From positions 1-10,419 of the forward strand of contig DMQW01000469.1 in assembly GCA_003455565.1 (NCBI GenBank): a stretch of 10,419 nucleotides of DNA, given 5' to 3'. The DNA comes from Limisphaerales bacterium (GTDB lineage Bacteria > Verrucomicrobiota > Verrucomicrobiia > Limisphaerales > UBA11358). The position numbers and the translations under genes are program-made. Below are positions 6,398 through 10,419 of the stretch, in pieces; position 1 is the stretch's first letter; each line of letters begins with the position of its first letter. Below the pieces are notes generated by a model. That model made no database searches, was not told the DNA's origin, and saw only the letters and a list, made by a program, of their open reading frames with translations.

Positions 6398-6934
6398 ATG
6401 GCCAAGAACATTCTTTATTTCGACCTGGAAACGCAGAAGTCCGCCGATGAGGTCGGCGGCTGGGGCAACATTTCCAAAATGGGCATGAGCGTGGGCGTGA
6501 CGTGCAGCAGTGTGACCGGTGAATATAAAATTTACGGCGAGAAACAGGTGGACGACCTGATCAAGGATTTGCAGCGCGCGGAGCTCGTGGTGGGTTTTAA
6601 TCATTTGCGGTTCGACTATGAGGTATTGCATGGCTACACGGCGCTGGATTTGAGCCAGTTGCCGACGCTGGACATGCTGGTGGAATTACAGAACGAACTG
6701 GGCCATCGGCTCTCGCTCGACTCGATTGCCACGGCGACGTTCGGCGTGGAAAAGACGGCGGAAGGTTTGCAGGCGATCCGCTGGTTCAAGGACGGCAGGC
6801 TCGCGGAGATCGCGGAGTATTGCTGCTACGACGTGAAAATCACCAAGCTCGTTTATGAATACGGCCAGCAGCACCGGCAGATTCATTACACCAACCGCTT
6901 CGGGAAAAAAATGACTGCGCCGGTGAAATGGTGA
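6398..6934 (+). CDS. RNase H-like DEDDy 3'-5' exonuclease-family protein
   Basis: This 178-residue protein has the ribonuclease H-like fold of DEDD exonucleases, in the YprB-like/predicted-nuclease group. The four acidic residues are visible: FDLET with D9 and E11 (Exo I), VVGFNHLRFDYEVL with D73 (Exo II), and EYCCYDV with Y141 and D145 (Exo III, YxxxD, hence DEDDy). This supports a two-metal nuclease acting on DNA or RNA ends; the true substrate is unknown. There are no extra domains, unlike larger relatives fused to helicases. The start ATG 6398 gives the typical N-terminus (AKNILYFDLET); the frame is open for 42 codons further up, but that stretch is repeat-derived. No ribosome site is present. 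Its stop is 4 bp from the stop of the convergent acyltransferase. Confidence 0.85.
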   Translation: MAKNILYFDLETQKSADEVGGWGNISKMGMSVGVTCSSVTGEYKIYGEKQVDDLIKDLQRAELVVGFNHLRFDYEVLHGYTALDLSQLPTLDMLVELQNELGHRLSLDSIATATFGVEKTAEGLQAIRWFKDGRLAEIAEYCCYDVKITKLVYEYGQQHRQIHYTNRFGKKMTAPVKW

Positions 6935-6938
6935 CGCG

Positions 6939-7676
6939 TCAGTTTTTCGTCTTCAATTCCAAAACGGCGGCGTGCAGTTGCTTCGCCAGTTCCTTGCGGT
7001 CAGCGGTGGTGCGCTCAAATTTTCCGAACCGGATGGTAGCCCGCACGGATTTATTCCCAAGCAGATTGATCAAATGCGGAAAAAACGAGTGGTCGCCCCA
7101 GTAGCAGACTTCCTGTTTCGCGTCGCCGTCGTCCAGTTCGTAATGAATCCAGCCGGTGGCAATCTCGTGTCCGCCGCGCGCCGCCGGTTCCAGCAGCGAG
7201 GTGCGGAAGGGCAGGACGGTTTCGCCGTTGGAACTCGTGCCTTCGGGAAAAATGACGACGAGCACGCCTGTGTCCAGCGCGGTCTGGATTTCGCGGTTCA
7301 CTTCGACGACGAGCGTGCGGCGTTCGCGCTCGACAAAAACCGTCCCGGCCAGCGCCGCGAGCCAGCCGAACAGCGGCCAGCGGCGCACATCCGCCTTCGA
7401 TACGAACACCGCCGGCGTGGTCGCGGAAATGGCGAGAATGTCGAGATAGCTCAAATGATTGGAAACGAGCAGTCCGTTTTTCGGAATCGCTCCAGCCACG
7501 TCAGCGGAGTAGCCGAAAATCTTGAGATGGCGGCGGGACGAACGGTGCAACCAGGCGGCGCGGGCAAGGCGTTTGGATTTTTGCGGGGCGAAGGCGGTGG
7601 TGAAAAGATAATTCAAAAGAATCACCAGCACCTCGAAGGTGAACCAGCCGAGTCTTCCCGCAGCACGAAAGGTCAT
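6939..7676 (-). CDS. PlsC-type lysophospholipid/lyso-aminolipid O-acyltransferase
   Basis: The 245-residue membrane-associated acyltransferase carries the PlsC (LPLAT) motifs: NHLSYLD (NHx4D, catalytic H74 and D79), VFVERERR (113-120) and FPEGTSSNG (143-151, the FPEGT substrate motif). A hydrophobic N-terminal segment (about 11-30) should anchor it. The default annotation is 1-acyl-glycerol-3-phosphate acyltransferase. However, the gene lies 31 bp behind an OlsB-type N-acyltransferase in the same direction. That order matches the olsB-olsA and glsB-glsA pairs, where the O-acyltransferase adds the second fatty acid to a lyso-amino-acid lipid, so I prefer an OlsA/GlsA-like role. This is inferred from context, and phosphatidic acid synthesis remains possible. 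The start ATG 7676 lacks a Shine-Dalgarno motif, so translational coupling to the upstream gene is possible. Confidence 0.9.
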   Translation of the reverse strand: MTFRAAGRLGWFTFEVLVILLNYLFTTAFAPQKSKRLARAAWLHRSSRRHLKIFGYSADVAGAIPKNGLLVSNHLSYLDILAISATTPAVFVSKADVRRWPLFGWLAALAGTVFVERERRTLVVEVNREIQTALDTGVLVVIFPEGTSSNGETVLPFRTSLLEPAARGGHEIATGWIHYELDDGDAKQEVCYWGDHSFFPHLINLLGNKSVRATIRFGKFERTTADRKELAKQLHAAVLELKTKN

Positions 7677-7707
7677 CCGCAGATTTCAAATGCGAAGTTC
7701 ACCGAGG

Positions 7708-8466
7708 TCAACTAAGAAAACGTGCGCGCGTCTGCGGCGAAAGCGTTTCAAGATCAACGAATATAAGAAAATCAATCGTTTGAAAATGCCGGTCCAGCGC
7801 GGGCGGCCCGCAGATTTTTGCGCCGATGGTCAGATACGCGCGCAACAGTTTTGGGATTTCCGCTTTTTCCTCGGTCACGGCGGTAAGCTCGCATTCGTAG
7901 GCGGGCAGCGGTTTCGTGCGCCATTCCGTGTTCACGAGATATTTGCGGCAGAGTTCAGAATAGGCCGAGGCACCGACCGCCGGGTCTTGCGAAGTGATCG
8001 AACTGCAACCGATAAGATAACGTCCGCCGCGTTCGCGCGCGTAATCCGCGATGCCCTTCCAGAGCAAGCCCAGCACAATCAAATTGCGATGCTGGCGATG
8101 CACGCACGCACGGCCGAGTTCCACAATTTTATTTCGCAGCGGCTCAAAGACGCTGAATTCAAATTCCTGCGCGCAGTAGTAACCGAGATTTTTCCCCGCG
8201 CTTACACCCATCTGCAAACGGTAGGTTCCCACAATCTGTTTTGTCGGGACGTGTTCGACGATCAGGTGGTCGCACACCGCATCGAACGGGTCGGCGTCCA
8301 AGCCGGTCGCGTAGGATTGCGCGAGTCCCTCGTTGAGTTCGAGGTTGAAAACTTCAAAACGCAAGGTCTGCGCCGCGCGCACTTCCTCAATGGAATGCGC
8401 CAAGCGCGTGGCGTAGTGCGCAGGCGCACTCACCAATAAACGGACTGATTCTTTCGTAACATTCAC
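7708..8466 (-). CDS. olsB: OlsB/GlsB-type GNAT N-acyltransferase (lyso-amino-acid lipid synthase)
   Basis: The 252-residue protein belongs to the GNAT-fold family that moves 3-hydroxyacyl chains from acyl carrier protein to the amino group of an amino acid, the first step of ornithine or glycine lipid synthesis. The family pattern is clear: LRFEVFNLELNEG (35-47), DHLIV, IVGTYRLQ (78-85), and the core ELGRACVHRQHRN (116-128). The C-terminal block LLRAYLTIGAKICGPPALDR precedes FQTIDFLIF, typical of OlsB. These proteins are often mislabelled as hemolysins. Ornithine (OlsB) and glycine (GlsB, as in Bacteroides) cannot be told apart here, so the symbol is provisional. The start is GTG 8466; an in-frame TAA lies seven codons upstream and no nearby ATG exists. 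It follows ribE by 77 bp in the same direction, so it may be on the riboflavin transcript or have its own promoter in that gap. Confidence 0.87.
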   Translation of the reverse strand: MNVTKESVRLLVSAPAHYATRLAHSIEEVRAAQTLRFEVFNLELNEGLAQSYATGLDADPFDAVCDHLIVEHVPTKQIVGTYRLQMGVSAGKNLGYYCAQEFEFSVFEPLRNKIVELGRACVHRQHRNLIVLGLLWKGIADYARERGGRYLIGCSSITSQDPAVGASAYSELCRKYLVNTEWRTKPLPAYECELTAVTEEKAEIPKLLRAYLTIGAKICGPPALDRHFQTIDFLIFVDLETLSPQTRARFLS

Positions 8467-8543
8467 GGCAATAGACTGCTCAAGTTATATTACGATTATG
8501 TGTCAGCCGGGTTAAATTTTCAAGCATGAAAACCCGCTTGGCA

Positions 8544-9152
8544 TCAACGCTTTCGCGCAGTCAAAAACCGTTCCACATATTTGCCGAGCAGATCCGCCTC
8601 CAGATTCACCGCGTCGCCGACCTTCCGCTCGCGCAAAACCGTCACCGCAAACGTGTGCGGAATGATCCAGATGCGGAAACTTTTTTTGCCCACGCCCGCG
8701 ACGGTCAGGCTGATGCCGTCCACCGTGATGGAACCTTTATGAACAACATAGCGCATTACGTCCGGCGGCGCGGCGATGTCGAGAACGTGGTCTTTTCCGG
8801 CGCGTTCCCAGCGGATGATCTTGCCGAGGCTGTCCACATGGCCGGTGACAAAATGACCGCCGAGTTCGCCGTTCGCGCGCAGTGAACGCTCCAAGTTTAC
8901 CAGCGAACCAACCTTGGCGAACTGGAAATTCGTGTGCTGCCAGCTTTCCTGAAGCAGGTCGAACTGGATCAACTTCGCCTTGCCGCGCGTGGAAATTTTC
9001 ACCGCCGTTAGGCAGCAGCCGTTGACCGCCACGCTCGCGCCAGTTTTCACGCCGCGCCCGCAGACGCTGGCGCGCACGGTCATTTCAATGGATTTTTTCG
9101 CCGGCGTGATCTTTTCGATGACGCCCGCTTCTTCGACAATGCCTGTGAACAT
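8544..9152 (-). CDS. ribE: Riboflavin synthase alpha subunit
   Basis: The 202-residue enzyme joins two molecules of 6,7-dimethyl-8-ribityllumazine to make riboflavin. It starts with the family hallmark MFTGIVEEAG and shows the internal duplication of two lumazine-binding barrels. The first (about 1-95) has VNGCCLTAV and the second (about 96-195) has GGHFVTGHVD (98-107) and VDGISLTV. Length is normal (E. coli 213, B. subtilis 215). A TTG five codons upstream would be possible, but ATG 9152 gives the exact family start. The gene lies 59 bp downstream of ribD. The intervening DNA is a strong inverted repeat whose last arm base is directly next to the start codon, and no ribosome site is visible, so translation may be affected by RNA folding. 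No FMN riboswitch is seen within this gap. Confidence 0.96.
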   Translation of the reverse strand: MFTGIVEEAGVIEKITPAKKSIEMTVRASVCGRGVKTGASVAVNGCCLTAVKISTRGKAKLIQFDLLQESWQHTNFQFAKVGSLVNLERSLRANGELGGHFVTGHVDSLGKIIRWERAGKDHVLDIAAPPDVMRYVVHKGSITVDGISLTVAGVGKKSFRIWIIPHTFAVTVLRERKVGDAVNLEADLLGKYVERFLTARKR

Positions 9153-9233
9153 AAAGTTGGAGTTCAAGCTTTAGCTTGCGCTAGTTTCGCGTGAGCCGAT
9201 GGGAAGACAAGCTAAAGCTTGGACTCCAACTTT
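9153..9233. repeat. 81-bp inverted repeat spanning the ribD stop and ribE leader
   Basis: The left arm 9153-9178 (AAAGTTGGAGTTCAAGCTTT then AGCTTG) and right arm 9208-9233 are 26-bp inverted copies with a single mismatch and a 29-bp spacer. The right arm encodes the final ribD residues KLESKL and its stop (9212-9214); the left arm ends exactly where the ribE start codon begins. In the ribDE mRNA it would form a very stable hairpin. The AAGCTAAAGCTTGGACTCCA core looks like a dispersed repeat family. Confidence 0.9.
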
Positions 9234-10419
9234 GCCATCAGCAGCAAATCCTCGCCCAGCTTGCGCCACTCGACTTCGTGCAATTGCAAAACGTCCGCCA
9301 AACTTTTCACGCCATCGCCTGCGACCGCCTTGCGCGAATCCCGTCCGCCCAAGATTTTCGGCGCGTAAAAAAATGCGACGCGTTGTGCGAAACCGCCGAG
9401 CAGAAACGACGCATTCACCTCACCGCCGCCTTCGACCAGCAGGCTCGTCACGTTTTCCGTGCCGAGCTTTTTCAACAGCCAGCGCAAATCCAGTTTTGAA
9501 TTTTTAATTTTGAATTTTGAATTCGCCGCCGGCGCAACAATGACATTCACCTTTTTCGCCAAAGCCGCCACGCGATTCTTTGACGCGTGCTTGCCCACCA
9601 CAATCGTAGTCAACGCCGCAAACTCGTCACTGACAACTTTCGCATCCTGTGGCGTCCGCGCCTTCGAATCCAGCACGATGCGCCGCAGCCTTGGATGTTG
9701 GATGTTCGATGTTGGATGTTCGATGTTTCCTTCCTTTTGCTTTTTGCCGCGCACGGTCAGGCTCGGATCATCAGCCAGAATCGTATTGATGCCGACGAGA
9801 ATCGCATCCGAACTTTGGCGCAATTCCATTCCATGCGCGCGGGATTTTTCGCCGGTGATCCATTTCGACTCGCCGCTGGCAGTGGCGATTTTACCATCCA
9901 GCGTCATCGCGGCTTTCACCGTGACGAACGGCGTGCGATGAACAATCCAATGGTTGAACGCTTCGTTCAACTTCGCGCACTCGTCAGCCAAGTTTTGGTG
10001 GGGCGAGCGTTCTCGCGAGCCGTGGTGTCTGCTTGCAAAGACCGGCTCGTCAGTAGCCTCGCCCCACCGCGTCACAACAATGCCCGCGCGTTGCAAAATC
10101 TTAAAACCTTTGCCCGCGTGCTGCGGATTCGGATCCGTCGCGCCGATGACGACGCGTTTGATTCCCGCCGCGATGATGGCATCTGTGCAAGGCGGCGTGC
10201 GACCCTGCGTGCAACACGGTTCGAGCGTGACGTAAAGCGTCGCGCCTTTGGGATTGTGGCCGCGCTTTTGCGCGTCGCGGAGCGCCTCGATTTCCGCGTG
10301 CGGCAAACCTGCGCGCCGATGCCAGCCGCACCCGATGATTTTTCCGCCTTTCACCAAAACCGCGCCGACCATCGGATTCGGCGAAGTCGCGCCGTAGCCG
10401 CGCCGGGCGAGCCGGAGGG
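9212..10419 (-). CDS. ribD: Bifunctional riboflavin biosynthesis protein RibD (5' end outside window)
   Basis: RibD carries out two consecutive steps of riboflavin synthesis: deamination of the pyrimidine from GTP cyclohydrolase II, then NADPH-dependent reduction of its ribose. The frame is open to the window edge. The visible start LRLARRGYGATSPNPMVGAV shows that only a few N-terminal residues are missing and that the Met at 10372 is internal. Counting from that Met, the deaminase has HAE (25-27) and PCCTQGRTPPC with zinc cysteines 53 and 62. The reductase begins at about 137 with TPFVTVKAAMTLDGKIA, then SKWITG, DAILVGINTILADDPSLT and LLVEGGGEVNASFL. At over 400 residues it is longer than E. 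coli RibD (367). The excess is accounted for by three repeat-like inserts at residues 102-126, 215-228 and 283-293. It heads the leftward cluster with ribE. Confidence 0.95.
   Translation of the reverse strand, partial: LRLARRGYGATSPNPMVGAVLVKGGKIIGCGWHRRAGLPHAEIEALRDAQKRGHNPKGATLYVTLEPCCTQGRTPPCTDAIIAAGIKRVVIGATDPNPQHAGKGFKILQRAGIVVTRWGEATDEPVFASRHHGSRERSPHQNLADECAKLNEAFNHWIVHRTPFVTVKAAMTLDGKIATASGESKWITGEKSRAHGMELRQSSDAILVGINTILADDPSLTVRGKKQKEGNIEHPTSNIQHPRLRRIVLDSKARTPQDAKVVSDEFAALTTIVVGKHASKNRVAALAKKVNVIVAPAANSKFKIKNSKLDLRWLLKKLGTENVTSLLVEGGGEVNASFLLGGFAQRVAFFYAPKILGGRDSRKAVAGDGVKSLADVLQLHEVEWRKLGEDLLLMAKLESKL
9494..9524. repeat. A/T-rich TTTTGAAT-type repeat inside ribD
   Basis: A run of TTTTGAATT-like units (for example AATTTTGAATTTTGAATT at 9507-9524) encodes NSKFKIKNSKL, residues 283-293 of the RibD fragment counted from Met 10372. 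Its composition contrasts sharply with the GC-rich gene around it, and it sits in a variable part of the reductase domain between VNVIVAPAA and LRWLLKKLG. The frame is kept. Confidence 0.7.
9691..9725. repeat. Five-unit heptamer tandem repeat inside ribD
   Basis: Five units of 7 bp lie end to end: TTGGATG, TTGGATG, TTCGATG, TTGGATG, TTCGATG. On the coding strand they yield NIEHPTSNIQHP, in the reductase domain between LTVRGKK and RRIVLDSKA, where other RibD proteins have a short loop. As 35 bp is not a multiple of three, flanking bases must have been gained or lost with it to keep the frame. Confidence 0.85.
9997..10068. repeat. 72-bp inverted repeat inserted in frame in ribD
   Basis: The left arm 9997-10021 (GGTGGGGCGAGCGTTCTCGC...) pairs with the right arm 10044-10068 (...AGCCTCGCCCCACC), with about 18 of 25 positions complementary and identical outer 11-mers. 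The element encodes about 24 residues (WGEATDEPVF through SPHQ) at the junction between deaminase and reductase domains. Its 72-bp length, an exact multiple of three, leaves the frame untouched. Confidence 0.85.

Noticed and set aside
6391..6401. Eukaryote-like Kozak context (GCCACCATGG) at the exonuclease start
   Set aside because: The match is chance: neighbours and gene structure are bacterial, and no other start shows it.
7639..8439. A 266-codon plus-strand open frame opposite the OlsB-type gene
   Set aside because: It shows no domain and lies entirely over the well-supported minus-strand acyltransferase; it is a shadow frame.
9153..9211. FMN riboswitch ahead of ribE
   Set aside because: The gap holds only the inverted repeat; the conserved FMN-aptamer elements are not seen, and such a riboswitch would be expected before the first gene, which is outside the window.
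9691..9725. CRISPR-like or phage attachment repeat
   Set aside because: Units are only 7 bp, directly adjacent with no spacers, and lie in the middle of ribD; no cas or integrase gene is present.

Overview
The window is GC-rich and gene-dense, with short intergenic spacers. It looks like chromosome from a Verrucomicrobia-type bacterium, most likely near Pedosphaera/Limisphaera. The reasons are the DUF4412 secreted protein, the codon bias, the near absence of Shine-Dalgarno motifs, and several dispersed palindromic repeats that I associate with such genomes. This assignment is inference; there is no rRNA or tRNA in the window.

Layout from left to right: the 3' end of alaS (+) converges on a secreted DUF4412 protein (-), with a hairpin terminator between them. 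A 109-bp divergent gap leads to a P1B-type metal-efflux ATPase (+), followed by a guanine deaminase (+). A 71-bp palindromic repeat separates these from a small FmdB-type zinc-ribbon gene (-). Then come the phosphoheptose isomerase gmhA (+), a large inverted repeat, a thioredoxin-fold protein (-), a repeat-filled 220-bp gap, and a DEDDy RNase H-like exonuclease (+). The right third is one leftward block: ribD (5' end cut by the window edge), ribE, an OlsB/GlsB-type N-acyltransferase, and a PlsC-type O-acyltransferase. The last two form a plausible amino-acid-lipid (ornithine or glycine lipid) synthesis pair downstream of the riboflavin genes. No gene-free stretch exceeds 300 bp; the longest, 6178-6397, is mostly repeat.

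The most unusual signal is not a gene but the dispersed repeats. At least five kinds occur, and several sit in frame inside conserved enzymes. The 71-bp palindrome found between guaD and fmdB has a relative inside the ATPase nucleotide-binding domain. ribD carries three different repeat-like insertions in its coding region, and its stop codon lies inside a fourth, which also forms the leader of ribE. This resembles the protein-coding palindromic elements known from Rickettsia, but here it involves several unrelated repeat types in one short region. I see no defence system, prophage, transposase or CRISPR array.
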